From assembly GCA_030062745.1 (NCBI GenBank), contig CP099841.1, positions 10,231,501-10,295,500 of the forward strand: a stretch of DNA of 64,000 nt. The letters are read 5' to 3'. Made by a program: the position numbers and the translations under genes. The notes beneath the pieces are model-generated. The model saw nothing but the letters and a program-made list of their open reading frames with translations. It did not search any database and had not been told where the DNA came from. The DNA is from Capitulum mitella (taxonomy: Eukaryota; Arthropoda; Thecostraca; Pollicipedomorpha; Pollicipedidae). Positions 35,601-45,997 of this stretch are shown here, one piece after another (positions within the stretch are counted from its first letter, which is position 1; each line of letters opens with the position of its first letter).

Positions 35601-38600
35601 GATTTCAAAAGGAAACAAGATACAATATTGTCTGTGGAAGATCGTTCAGTAGCAGAAAAAAACAATTAATGTTCCTAGGCAGAACGTGAAGAATGACTAT
35701 CTGTCCTTACTTGGCTTAACGTTGACCCAATAAGGAGCACACAGAGCAGACTTAATTTTCGCGAGATGTCGTTTAGTTCTGTACTTGGCGCAATTAGGAA
35801 TCCCAGCGAGTAATAAGACCTTATCTGACCCTACCTAGAATGACCTTGACCGGATGGAGAGCAAGTAATAAAAAAACTGATCATCAGAAGACTTCACTTT
35901 CGTCTTTTGTTGTGGCGTAGGTCAAAACGGCAGCGAGTAAGTATTGATCTTTGGAATGTAAAGTAAGACCAACATTTAACTTGACCTAGGCTAACCTTGG
36001 CCTGACATTTTCCTAATATTTTGGAATGCTTCTGATGCATACGACTGTGATGTTTCGTTTGATACCCAGTTGAAGGTGCTAAGACCAGTATTGCTGATGA
36101 TATGATGCACGAACCAGTATCACTTTTTCGACGTCGTGTCACGCGTTTTACGTTACCTGTTACGTCACCAGTCACGTGACCAGGGCTAACATAGTATTTT
36201 CTGGATCGCAAGACTCTCGGTTATCGATTGGTAGTAGACCGGTTCAGATCTGACGGTAAAGTCTCGAAATAACAGGGGAACACCATTTTTGACACCCCTA
36301 GGCAGTCGCGGGGACAAAAGCACGCCAGGCGGTGCCGGGGTAAATTGTTTCGTAGGCTGTTTTACACTAACAGGGATATGTTGCATGTCATATCGATTTA
36401 TGCTTCTTTGAATAACGTGGACTAAGTTTTGACAGAAATGGACATTTCCTGCAGTGTTCATTGCGTCTCCTAAAAGCATCCTCGTTTGTCTTTGATCGAA
36501 TTGGTTGTCTCTACTCCATTCAGATCTACCACACAAAATGCAAAGTCTTTTCGAGTCAAGCTGCATTTTATTTCAAGGTTCTTTTCTGTTTGCCTCCCCT
36601 TCCCTTCACCAAGAGCTCCCTAACTTTGATTTATCGGTACTTGTGAAGGTTTTCGTGGATTGCGGTAAGCCCTTACGGCACTCCTGAAATGAAGCAAGAA
36701 GACGCAGCAGCCCGAACCGTGGTGAGAAATGATGTGATATTGTGGAATTGCTGTTGCGGTTGATAACGATATTCGAACCTTTTCCAGATGATTTAGTCGT
36801 CAATGGATCTTGCTCCGTAACGTTCGACGAGGCTGGCAAGGCGCTGGTAGATGATGTTGAAATTAACATTTCGTTGGGAAATGTTGAACTTAAGGTAGAA
36901 GGCGCCGGATTCATTGGTAAGTAGAATAGTTGCCACATGTAAAAACAACTCATTTAATTACGCCTGTTTTTTATATCGACTGGCATGCTACTGATTTTTG
37001 TCGCTGCTAATAATTACGTTCAGTCGGTGCCTTTTTCGTAGCACCGTTAGTATCGCCATCTGCAACGTTATCGGAAACCGTCATTTACTGTTACATGTTT
37101 TGACCCTTGCTAGTGCAAGAGGTTGGTGCAAAACCCCTGAGGCTTTTCGCAAGCTGACTGCTTACTCCCGTTTCGATCGCCATGAAATTTTGTGTAGCCC
37201 ATTTGCAAACATTTTTATGACTTCCCTAAAAACGTAAGACCAATAGTTCAACAGGTTACGGACCAGTTCCCTTATTCTTGGAGAGATGCCATGGAGAAAT
37301 TATTACACGGCGACGGTCTCAATGGCATAGCCAACGCTAGAAGCATTTTACGATACGTAGTCTTACTCAGTCTTAGACATGAGTTTCCCCTATGGAATCA
37401 GTGACCTCAGCACTTGGGTCCTCACTTGAGTCAAGGTCATCCTATCAAGATAATGAATTGGGATCACTGACCTTTCTGACATTTCATTGACCTCGGACGG
37501 GTCACTAACCATTCAGAAACTCTCATTTGCATTGTAGCAGTAACTTTGGTCTTCCTTCATTGTCAGACGTCACTCAGGGTAGCTCTGGTCGCTTTGGGTC
37601 ACAGACGTCACTCTGGTCATCACTTTGGGTCTATCAAAACACCCGATAGGTTGCGTTGCATAAAATTCAATGGAAACCATAATTCATTGACAGAACGTCC
37701 TTTGAGGTTGCCTGTAAGGTCACCTTGTGATTTAAAATGGTCAGAATGGAAATCACAATTTAGCCAAAGGACCAGGCCACACGCTTGTCTTCATTTCGTT
37801 ACTCTGGCACGTCAGGTTTGAAGATGGTTGGGGTCTAACCGACCATCCCCTCCTGTACTGTCTAAGGCGGCCAAATGACAAAAAAAGACGAGGGCTTTAA
37901 GTTACTGCTGTTTGCCAGTAGCTTAGCCAGAGGGGGTTCAAAGAGGTCAGTTGACCTCCATGAAAACCTTTGGCTTAATTGTCAAGGGTTTCCAAAAATG
38001 GCTGTTGTCATAGGTGAATTGTTTACAAGACAAAAGTCTTCTAAAACTAAAAAGTAATTTACTTTATTTTCAGAATCTCTAGGCACGTGCCATCAGATAG
38101 GACCATTTTCGCCATGTTTGAAGTAATAATGGGAAGAGTACAGTATCAAACCTTTTCATTTTAGCCTTGGCCCCTTTACAAAAATTTTGGCTACGCTGAT
38201 GCTGCTTGCCCTTAGACCTCGCTACCTAACGGTTAACCCTTGGATTACGAAGTCGGATTATCCCGAGCTATCGCATGAGAGGAGTGAACCCATTCGTGCA
38301 ACAGCCTGGGATAATCCAACCCTCGTGCGATAGCCACCTTATGTAATGTCAATAAAATAAACCTGAAGGAGATATCAGGTCCGACATGGGAGCATATTTT
38401 CACGCCACTTAGTCTCTAAGAAGAAGCTCCCTTATCCCTTTTGGAGAAACGTTGGGCGATGGTCGGAATTTAGGCTACAGCAGCTGTTGTGCTGTCGCTT
38501 CTCAGGGTGCCACGACTCCAGCCTCAGCCTGGTGCGTCATGCGCTACTGAGGAACGGAGGGGAAGAAGGGACATGGAAATGAACTGTTCCTCTCTGAGCG

Positions 38601-38911
38601 CCGTGTCGCCGCATCTGAAACCGTTCTTTCATCTTGTAACACACAGCTTTGGGAAAACGATAATGGCGAGTGGTCCACAAACTGCCGCTCCTTTCCCTCA
38701 ACAGCAAAGCATCGTCACAAATGTCTTGCCCTCGTTTACAGGAACTGTCTTCGAGACATACGTCACCGGCAGCCAAGACGCTCTTAAAAGTCGCTTCCTC
38801 CCACCGCTGGCGAAAAGACTGGCCGAGCTGGTGAAGAGTTCTCTGAGTCACGCGCTCAATCGATGGCGTGTTCTTAAAACGATACTACAATCTAGAAAAC
38901 TGTCAGTGTGA
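20542..38911 (+). CDS. JHBP/takeout-like secreted lipid-binding protein (5 exons, N-terminal exon missing)
   Basis: Exons: 20542-20722 (start uncertain, alternative acceptor 20588), 27874-28018, 29208-29326, 36788-36916 and 38742-38911. All junctions have AG acceptors and GT donors, and the phases agree (1, 2, 1, 1). The joined product is about 247 residues plus an unseen signal-peptide exon. Matches to the insect haemolymph juvenile-hormone-binding/takeout fold: a two-cysteine N-terminal segment (CGQAADVSEC) followed by a basic helix; FDPIREL; 'VTLYGLSSIHL'; 'LSIKGILGLPASGSFSI'; 'LVVNGSCSV..D..GK'; and a C-terminal amphipathic helix. The family binds hydrophobic ligands in a long tube and is secreted; the ligand here is unknown. 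The first intron (7.2 kb) and third intron (7.5 kb) are packed with transposons. An AATAAA lies at 39549. The exact family branch (takeout, JHBP or mite group-7-like) is uncertain. Confidence 0.75.
21120..21440 (+). repeat. Degenerate AACTAAC-type low-complexity repeat
   Basis: Words such as 'aactaac', 'aaccaa' and 'actaac' recur throughout, most regularly at 21370-21440. It is a decayed short tandem repeat directly beside the 1.29-kb palindrome. Confidence 0.6.
21445..22729. mobile_element. 1.29-kb near-complete palindrome (foldback element)
   Basis: The left end CGTTCGTATTCGGACTGCG and the right end (22711-22729) are exact inverted copies, and inverted similarity continues along both arms to a small loop near 22080-22090. 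The centre of the whole (22087) coincides with the loop, so the element is essentially all stem, with arms of about 635 bp that differ by scattered substitutions and small indels. Open frames mirrored on opposite strands in the two arms reflect the symmetry. No transposase was recognised. It lies in the first intron of the JHBP-like gene. A transcript through it would form a long double-stranded hairpin. Confidence 0.85.
23493..23590 (+). repeat. Direct repeat, left copy (about 95 bp)
   Basis: 'acattcttataactatYcacatgacta' through 'gtcaacatgagcggcaaagagagcg' recurs at 24067-24160, 574 bp downstream, with few differences. The pair brackets an unrecognised open frame and an (AT)n tract. Confidence 0.85.
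23590..23946 (-). CDS. Unrecognised 118-codon open frame, possible element fragment
   Basis: The frame has a balanced amino-acid composition (many W, C, E and R) unlike the repeat-derived frames around it. I recognise no family. It lies between the two direct repeats at 23493 and 24067, in the first intron of the JHBP-like gene and antisense to it. It may be the remains of a mobile-element gene or of an exon; support is weak. Confidence 0.2.
   Translation of the reverse strand: MSFETLGFYSIVCNIFAENAMNPLFRVLWEKRAAINEDLPAYLHLSEENGWAATKEKQCVRRTASLEGAVGLWCVAHYELHQRTSRAVRKTNWFICTKIINGPGEMDPDGAVVRPGTV
23983..24057. repeat. (AT)n microsatellite
   Basis: About 37 AT dinucleotides with one GT interruption. 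It lies between the direct repeats. Confidence 0.97.
24067..24160 (+). repeat. Direct repeat, right copy (about 95 bp)
   Basis: Right-hand partner of 23493-23590; the two share 'catgactaa', 'aatgactaatttYcctcc' and 'caacatgagcgg'. Confidence 0.85.
24585..25240 (-). pseudogene. Tc1/mariner-class (DDE_3) transposase remnant
   Basis: Read right to left, the pieces follow the order of Tc1/mariner-like transposases of arthropods. First comes a helix-turn-helix-like segment (QRFGLKRRDASKRQSIRHW). Then 'TLANIAAVAAS...RRYQEL', then 'LHHTK', 'QWITDKFEQ' and the catalytic-domain strand 'LWFIDEAHF...KKNFVYWGE'. The conserved Asp of DEAHF is present. A frame change and stop separate the HTH half (to about 24943) from the catalytic half (from about 24935). 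The C-terminal part is degraded. It is a decayed fossil in the first intron of the JHBP-like gene, antisense to it. Confidence 0.75.
25452..26682 (+). mobile_element. Family A TTAA element, copy A1
   Basis: Begins after TTAA (25448-25451) with a mutated CGCCATTCCCGG end and finishes GCCGGGAATAGG at 26682, followed by TTTA. It aligns along its whole 1.2 kb with copies at 29681, 30895, 41095, 44757 and 62713. No coding capacity. Half-sites TGACCT are frequent near 26030-26060 and 26340-26370. Confidence 0.8.
26690..27870. other. Intron of the JHBP-like gene, nothing recognised
   Basis: AT-rich sequence up to the second known exon at 27874. No element ends, tandem repeats or extra exons were detected. 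Confidence 0.4.
29577..29671. repeat. (ATT)n microsatellite
   Basis: About 30 ATT triplets with a few interruptions abut the left TTAA of the family A copy at 29681. Confidence 0.95.
29681..30890 (+). mobile_element. Family A TTAA element, copy A2 (full length, non-autonomous piggyBac-like)
   Basis: The 1210-bp copy runs from CCCTATTCCCGG to CCGGGAATAGGG between TTAA at 29677-29680 and 30891-30894. A GGGGGGGCGGATTC..GCCCCCC hairpin lies just inside each end. It has no open frame of note. It contains a perfect DR1 pair of AGGTCA half-sites (30229-30241) and three contiguous TGACCT hexamers at 30536-30552. CCC termini with TTAA are the piggyBac signature; the mobilising transposase is not in this window. 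Confidence 0.9.
30895..32081 (+). mobile_element. Family A TTAA element, copy A3 (tandem with A2)
   Basis: Begins CTCTATTCCAGG at 30895 immediately after the TTAA that also ends copy A2, and ends CCGGGAATAGTG before TTAA at 32082-32085. Same orientation as A2, slightly shorter and more diverged. The shared TTAA means one copy inserted at the edge of the other, or they arose as a tandem dimer. Confidence 0.88.
32302..32565. repeat. Two tandem hairpin units of about 115-145 bp
   Basis: Each unit starts 'tttgccgtcaYcagtcgtgg' (32303 and 32419). It contains two inverted repeats: 'gttataagttc..gttataactta', and 'agtaagYtcagcttataa' followed by 'ttataagctgaacttact'. In unit 2 the second loop is expanded by 'atgttat' repeats. 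Each unit could form a stable stem. Confidence 0.8.
32945..33062. repeat. Minisatellite, three G-rich units
   Basis: The motif 'ggtggagtgggtgggt' appears three times between 32968 and 33044, with 'gactctggacgatggtggag' and 'agagatgYaga' shared between units. Confidence 0.8.
33450..34396 (-). mobile_element. Family B TTAA element, copy 3 (inverted, truncated)
   Basis: Aligns with family B copies at 7211 and 10005 through 'ggacatgtcgttgtt', 'ggtcaggtcacaaata', 'cggcgtgcttatttttatc' and the terminal 'gggcgcggg' followed by CTAA. The left portion is lost near 33450. It lies in the third intron of the JHBP-like gene. Confidence 0.7.
34400..36780. other. Third intron of the JHBP-like gene, right part; nothing recognised
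   Basis: No exon with compatible phase, repeat array or element end could be identified. Open frames of 60-126 codons on the minus strand (e.g. around 36.2-36.6 kb) carry no recognisable domain. Confidence 0.35.
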
Positions 38912-39286
38912 TTAAACTGCTTCTGATCCAAATGGTGTGGTTTCGATATTAATCCTAGGGTACTTATAATCTACAATGAAACGTTCAGACATCTTGTTTG
39001 TCGTTTTTGTGGGATTTAAAACGAGAAGGAAATCATATGGAGACGACACATAAAAAATCAAAAGTGGGTGCACCATTTTGCATTGCACGAAACATGGGCT
39101 GATACTTTCGTTACGGAAAACACACTGTGACCCTAGATTCACTCAACACCTCATCCAGAAACTATTTTTTTCTTGGAGATGTTTGCGTTGTTCATTGCGT
39201 TCTTGGTTTTTAGGACCATATCAGGTAAAATCATTTGCGTTTATTTTTATTTCCATGGATGCATGAGTGCTTTTGTGCCTACGTAT

Positions 39287-39290
<4 letters not shown>

Positions 39291-39318
<28 letters not shown>
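39291..39318. repeat. (TG)n microsatellite
   Basis: Fourteen TG dinucleotides. Confidence 0.97.
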
Positions 39319-39548
39319 ATTATCAGTTTTGTACAGTCTGTTCGCAGATCCCTCATGTTTTTAACCAGTGGTTCATGGGCTATAATATACTGCTGACATT
39401 TAGTCAAGCTCTCCTCATGCAAGGGTTCTTGATGTTTACCATGGTCTGTCTGACGTCTCACCAGTGGCGGCTCGGCGTTAGAGGTAACTGAGGCAGTGTC
39501 TCACCGAAATGTGAAAATCAGGTATAATCTGTGTGTAATAGCACCATT

Positions 39549-39554
39549 AATAAA
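39549..39554 (+). promoter_or_regulatory. Possible polyadenylation signal of the JHBP-like gene
   Basis: AATAAA about 640 bp past the stop codon; a candidate only, as nothing else in the 3' region confirms it. Confidence 0.3.
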
Positions 39555-40086
39555 ACTGAATGCATGATTTAACTTGAATAGTGTGCTCATTTTGTTCCGC
39601 ATTTATCATCATAGCAAGAAACATGCCGGCAAAAACGTCCCACGCCGCGCTGCGTCCCCATCCCCACTGCACCCACAAGCATGCGGCGCAAGGCGGTCGC
39701 AGAGGCAGGCAGCTCAACCACCTCACCCAACGCTAGAATCCCTTGTAATACAGCGCGTCTGGTGAGCGTCCGCGAAACTGCACGTCGGCGATTGCCAACG
39801 CACCTCACAGAGCCCCTGTGAGGCGACAAGTAATGTTGCCTCTGGCCACCGCCGTCCCGGCGCCACCGTGGGACTCACCGACAAAGGATACTTGACTGCG
39901 CGGACTAGCGCCAGTGGTGGAGAAACGAATGTGTTTGTAGGTTAACTATTGATTAAAATGTTATACATTTACCTTTTATATTATTTCAAAAGGTTAGATA
40001 TACGTTTAGGAAGCGCGCACCAATGATTTAATAATATCAATGCATAATAATATCCAGCAGAGACGATCATCTATCCTCTTTGAAAC

Positions 40087-40349
40087 CACCGGCGCAGCCA
40101 GAGGGGTTAGGGAACCCTGGGATGCGCCCCCTTATCCCCGCATTTTTTTTAGTATTTTTTAATACTACGAACGCAGCGAGCGAGGTGTCTTGCCGAACTC
40201 CATTTACGAGAATACGTACTGGTGATCTATACGATTCTTCTTCATGAAACCCATTGCACATCGTCTGCCCAGTAGACGGTTTTCGTATGATTTCAGTTCT
40301 CACCGAGGTCCACTCTCCCCCCCCCAAAAAAATCTTGACTGCGCCCCTG
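40087..40349. mobile_element. Small hAT-like MITE
   Basis: Ends CACCGGCGCAGCCAGA and, read inward from the right, CAGGGGCGCAGTCAAGA form imperfect inverted repeats like those of the 8475-9847 element. The flanking octamers (tttgaaac and cctgaaat) agree at five of eight positions, suggesting a decayed duplication. Part of the interior ('gaaatcatac', 'gatgtgcaatgg') recurs, inverted, at 42370-42415. Confidence 0.6.
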
Positions 40350-40926
40350 CCTGAAATGCGATAGAACTTTCCGCCTGGAGCACTGGACGCGAACTCGGAT
40401 TCCAGATACAGACAAAACACCGACAGTGATGCGTCATGTTACATTTTGTTTCTTTTGTATGCGTCGATCTGAACAAGGTCAGATATCATTTACGGTTTAA
40501 TAGTAAGACTGTGTGTATAAGACAGGACATGCCGTATAGATAAGATAGTTTGGTGCCACAGTTGTGCTGCACCTCAGGTGTTGTGAGACCACGAGAAGTC
40601 ACTGCCCACCAGTAAGCTGACAATGCCAGGAACCCGTTCAAAGCATTCCGCGTAAGTTACAGTAAGTGCCCATAAGCCCACTGGGGCCTCCAAATCAGCA
40701 TATAATCTGGGTTATGGCTTATACGATATCTCCACTGTTGTGACATTTGACACGTATGAGTTAATTACTTTCCAGGTCTCTTGAAAAAAACCTAAAAGAC
40801 CCAGTTTTAACACTTTGGAAGAGGTCGTACTAGAACAGGACTTCTTCAAGGAAAGACCAATATACCCCTCCATTCAGGGATGTTTTTAACCCCCAAAAAA
40901 AAAAAAAAATTTTTATACAATAAAAA

Positions 40927-40934
40927 TATATACA

Positions 40935-40985
<51 letters not shown>
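40927..40985. repeat. (TA)n microsatellite
   Basis: TATATA tract with an initial ACAT/GTAT interruption. Confidence 0.95.
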
Positions 40986-40987
<2 letters not shown>

Positions 40988-41094
40988 CCCTTTACAACAG
41001 GGGGGACGACACGAATCAAATTACCAAATCCCTAGATTTTTCGCCCCCATTTCGGGTCCCTTTTTATATATACTTGGCATCATTAGCTAGGTGC

Positions 41095-42341
41095 TTTTTA
41101 ACGCAGCTTTACGAAACGTGGTGACTTTTCCCTGCAGCTGTTCTTTCTACGTGCCGTGACAAAATTTCCCTTATTCCGACAATTCCAGGCTTTTTAACGC
41201 AGTTTCACGAAATATGGTGACTTTTCCCAGCTATTCTTTTTACGTGCCGTGACAAAATCTCAAAATTCTATTTTGCTCAGGGGCAAAACCAGACAACGTT
41301 TTTAGGAGGCACCTCAGACCATTTTTGGCCATGTTGAGGGGAAAAGGAAAATGACTGCCAAAAACAGCGTTTTGAGATAGAACTAAAAACTTTATATGGA
41401 TGAATAGCTAAATAGCTGGGAAATGTGATAGAGCAGATATAATTTTGTTTATTTGAGGTCACTTTACAAGGTCAGGTCAAGGTCAAAAGTCAAAATTTGG
41501 TTTTACTGCAATAATTTCGGCGCTGCTTTTTCCAGTGCCTAACCCAGAATATACATGACACAGAAAGGTGTTCTCTACTTGTGTATCAAGTTTCAGCTTG
41601 ATATCAGGTCGGGTCATGGAGCTATGACCTGAAATATCAGTGCGCATACCCTATATGGCAGTAACCATAAAATGAAATTTTTGAAATAGAGTAAATTCAA
41701 ATGATTGAAAACGTTTACAGATAACATTAAATGCACACAAAATCATTCCAAGTGACCCCAGGGTCCCTGGAGGTCATTTAAGGTCAAAGGTCACAAGTTG
41801 ATCTGAAGAACGTGTGACCATGACAGAATCCCCCTTTGTCATGTCCCTGGCAGCGCCTATGCTAACATTTTACAAACACTGTAATGCGATTTGTACTTCT
41901 TTAACATAACATGTCTAACAGAAGCCAAAAAAGTGTTTTTGCGTTTTTTGTTCATTCATTTGTTGGAAAACTAATCCTCCTATTTTTGAAACACTGTGAA
42001 CGCCCATGAATTTTCTCAAAACTTCAGATGTGTGTATCAATGGTAAAAGTCCTATCCATAATCTCTCTCGATTCATGCCAGCTTCCTCGAAATCGGTCCA
42101 TAAACAACGGAGTTATAAGAAGCCCAAAATACCCCTGATTTTGACATTTTTGCCTCCCTGTATTCACACCTTTCAAAATTTTGAAAATTTCTTTTTATAA
42201 AAATGTAGTTCATGTCATGGCAAATCGATTGCCGTTTGTTGCAATGAAATTGGATGTGCAGTTCTCGAGATCTCAAGGGGGGGGCGAATCCGCCCCCGCT
42301 GCCGGGAATCGACCATACCGTCTAGCCCTCCGGGAATAGGG
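41095..42341 (-). mobile_element. Family A TTAA element, copy A4 (inverted, damaged end)
   Basis: The outer end at 42341 reads, on the minus strand, CCCTATTCCCGGAGGG and is bordered by TTAG. The inner end is damaged: about 75 bp ('ctttttaacgcag..gtgccgtgacaaaat') appear twice, at 41092 and 41189. The terminal block is shortened to 'cccttattccgacaattcc'. It retains a perfect DR1 AGGTCAAAGGTCA at 41782-41794 and a TCAAGGTCA-type site near 41470-41480. Confidence 0.85.
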
Positions 42342-42345
42342 TTAG

Positions 42346-43888
42346 GGGGGCCCGGTACTCAGTGTGAAGTGAAATCATACGGAAATTGCCCACCCGGTAG
42401 GCGATGTGCAATGGTTTTCGCAAAAATGCGGGCCTAATAGGGGGCCCTGGCCTCCCGCTTCCTTGGCTTCGTCTTTGTCCCCCCAGCCTATCGTGGGATC
42501 GCCCCAGCAATTATGAATATTTCAAATGGTGCAGAGTAAATCTAGGAATTAATCTTTTTCCAAAGGGGGAGCAGAGTTTTAGAAACCACTTGCGGGTCGT
42601 CTTGGATGATTTTTTAGTGGCGAAAGACTGATGGCTGTTTTTTTCTACAGGTGAGTTTTGAACTTTGGTGTACCTTAAGAAAGATGTTCAAAATTTTTCC
42701 ATGCTATAGGTCGTGACCTGCGACTTTTCTGTCAAGGCCATGTCAGTTATGTTTTAACAAAATCGGATCGTACATTTCATTCGTTGAAAATTAGGTAATG
42801 CAATGTTGTGTTACATTTTTATTTGATAAGTCTTTGCGCCAATGACCTGATTTTAGTGTAGGGGTCAGTTCATCAGAGGTCAAACTGGGTCAAACGTGCA
42901 TATTAAACATTGATGTCAAACGCTACTGTAGTTTTGTATGCGGGATAAGTGACGCCTACACTTGCAAGGATGCCTTTTAAGACCCACCACGTCAACATTA
43001 TTTTGACGCATACCGTCTGATGTCATGTAAGGCCGATTTGTAGATGAACGCCACGCTGGATTGGAGAAATTCGGAAATTCGGAGAACGAAGTTTGGTTGC
43101 GCCCCTAGCGGTGACCATGAGAAACTATCGCGGCCACCACAATGAAATGCTGGGATAGACCGTGTGCCCGCTTACCTGCTCACCCAAATGTGATGGCTCT
43201 AGCTCGAATGGTTTTCGATAAGGAGTGATTTCCGGTCAACGACATGAGCGCCTCTGGCGGTGGCCTTTCTGAACAAAAGAGGCCGCCACCTCAAACGGGC
43301 GACTCCCTCCCAGCCCGAAGAGAACCGTTGCACCAAGTTGGGCAGGCGTGTCGTCGCTCGTTTGACCTGTTATCTAATGGATTATGCTTCCCATTGCAAT
43401 TTTCAGTTAGGACGACATTTTCGTGGGGTGGGAGGTGACCAATTGACCTAGACACAAAAACCCATGCATTTTCCGATAGCCAAGACAACGGCAAACACGA
43501 CGGTGTTGCCAGAAACCATTTATGGCAAGAATCCTGGAAATTATATTGCCATGAAGACTTCGATATACTTCGATATAGCCACTTTGAGGTCGTTGCCGTC
43601 ACCAGGGAGACCACCTTTTGATCTGACAGCAAAACATCGAATATCGTTGAGTTGCCTACGTGACGAACAGCACATTGGGTTTTACCGTGTTGCTCTATCT
43701 CTCTTGGTTCAAAAGCTGGTAGGGGGGTCGTTTTAGGTTCCCCGTCGGGCGAGGGTATAAAAATGGCCCTGCCGGGCGGCGATTGATGGGGAGGGAGGTA
43801 AGGCTATCTCGGTAACCGCCCGCTAATCATAACGCGGTCTGCTCTTGGCTATCGTTACAAATTGTGAATGGTTCCGTGCTTGCGGAAA
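42346..43888. other. No gene recognised; short repeat relic at left
   Basis: 42346-42480 resembles the interior of the small MITE at 40087-40349 in opposite orientation. The remainder shows no exon or terminus. Confidence 0.4.
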
Positions 43889-43959
43889 TAGTGGCGTAGC
43901 CAGGATATTTTTCGGGGGTTAGAGAATGAAGGGAACCCAACGCCGGGGGCCCTTTGAAC

Positions 43960-44756
43960 ACTAGGGGGGCCCCATGGCCAGGGGGTGCTTTTGTATAAGT
44001 GATTTGGGGGATCCAATGAGCCCTCGAGAGGAATTCAATGAGAGTCCCTCAGATTTTAGGGATTCATTTGGATTCATTTTAAGGGCCCTTAGAGTTTTTT
44101 GTGGGCTCTCGATCTTTTCAGGGGGTTGTTGATATTTTCAAATGGACCTCAAGCATTTCCTCGCACGTTATATCCTTTCCTGAGTGTTTGAGGTGCCATC
44201 GGAAAATATGACAGCCCCTTTAAATGAATTCAAGGATTGCTTTTCAAGGAATCTGAAGGAATTTTATTCCAAGGGGACTCTTCGGACCTTAGGGAGGGAC
44301 CCCCTTGAACTAATTTAAAGGGCATTTTGGAGTTTTGTTGGCCCTCAAGCGTTTTGACAGGCCCCTTGATATTCCCGGAGGTCCTCTCAAACAAAGCCTT
44401 GTTTGGTTCAAAACTCGCGTTCTGAACGTTCAGAGCCTCCCAAAAATCTGAGGGTGTCGCGAAAAAATTAATGAGTCCTCGAGATGAATTCAAGAAGGAA
44501 CTCTCAGGCCTAGGAGAGGGTCGTTCCTTCAGTTTACCGAAAGGGCCCAAGGGAGTTTTTCTGAACCCCTCGAGCTTTTGAGAGAGCCCTTGGTATTGTC
44601 AGAGCGCCTCTCAAACATTTTCTCAGGGCCCCTCGACCATTTCCTCGTTGATTCAAAAATCCTCTTCTGGTTGTTTGAGGGGCCCCTAAGAATGTTTGAG
44701 AAGGTCCCCTGAGACCGGAGGAGGGCCTACTGGATTCCCGTAGAGGATCCCCTTAA
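43960..44756 (+). repeat. Degenerate 20-22 bp array
   Basis: Units such as 'ggccctcaagcgttttgacag', 'gccccttgatattcccggagg' and 'gaacccctcgagcttttgagag' follow each other at 20-22 bp spacing. The core is GGNCCCTNGANNNTTTT. The array resumes after the inserted element at 46002-46100. Confidence 0.65.
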
Positions 44757-45997
44757 CCCTATTCCGGAGGGCTAGACGGTATGGTCGATTCCCGGCAGCG
44801 GGGCGGATTCCCCCCCCCCCGAGATCTCGAGAACTACACATCTGATTTCATTGCAATAAACGGCAATCGATTGGCCATGACGTGAACTACATTTTTAGAA
44901 AAAAAATTTAAAATTTTGAAAGGTGTGGCTACAGGGGGCAAAAATGTCAAAATCAAAGGGTATTTTTGGACTTCTTATAACTCCGATGTTTATGGACCAA
45001 TTCCAAAGAAACTGGCATGAATCGAAAGATTATGGATAGGATTTTTACCATTGGTACACACATCTGAAATTTTGAGAAAATTCATGGGCGTTCACAGTGT
45101 TTCAAAAATAGGAGGATTAGTTTTTTAACAACTGAATGAACAAAAAAGGCAAAAACACTATTTGGCTTCTGTTAGTCATGTTATGCCAAAGAATGTTTGG
45201 CATAACATGACTAACATAAGATAACATAACATAACATAACATGGCATTACAGTGTTTGTATAATGTTAGCATAGGCGCTGCCGGGGACATGAAAAATGGG
45301 GAACTGTTATGATCACACGTTCTTCAGATCAACTTGTGGCCTTTGACCTTAAATAACCTCCAGTGACCTTGGAGTCACTTGGAGTCACTCGTGTGCATTT
45401 AATGTTATCTGTAAACGTTTTCAATCATTTGAATTCACTCTATTTCAAAAATTTCATTTTATGGCTATTGCGATATAGGGTAGGCGCACCGACATTTTAG
45501 GTCATAGCTCCATGACTCGACCTGATATCAAGCTGAAACGTGATACACAAGTAGAGGGCACCGTTCTACGTCATATATATTCCGGGTTTGGCATTTGAAA
45601 AACAGCACAAAAAAGTATTGCAAAAAAACAAATTTTGACTTTTGACCTTGACCTGACCTTGTATAGTGACCTCAGACGAACAAATTTATATCTGCACATT
45701 GCTCGACTATTTAGCTATTCATACATATAAAGTTTTAAGTTCTACCTTAAAAACGCTGTTTTTGGCAGTCATTTTCCTTTTCCCCTCAACATGGCCAAAA
45801 TGGCCTGAGGTGCCTCCTAAAAACGTTGCCTGGCTCTGCCTCTGAGGAAAATAGAATTTTGAAATTTTGTCACGGCACGTAGAAAGAATAGCTAGGAAAA
45901 GTTACCAAGCTTTCGTAAAGCTGCGTCAAAAAGCCTGGAATTTGCAAGCAAAAAACCCGAGGTGGGGGCGAATTCAGCCCCCCTGCCGGGAATAGGG
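44757..45997 (+). mobile_element. Family A TTAA element, copy A5 (clean insertion)
   Basis: The 1241-bp copy starts CCCTATTCCGGAGGG and ends CCGGGAATAGGG, flanked by TTAA at 44753-44756 and 45998-46001. A copy-specific hairpin at about 45178-45212 (catgttatgccaaa and its complement around 'gaatg') is followed by (ATAAC)n. Removing the element with one TTAA restores the surrounding 21-bp array. Confidence 0.9.

Noticed and set aside
39480-39900. GC-rich exon-like stretch near 39.6-39.9 kb
   Set aside because: Open frames on both strands are short and lack phase-compatible splice partners or a recognisable domain.
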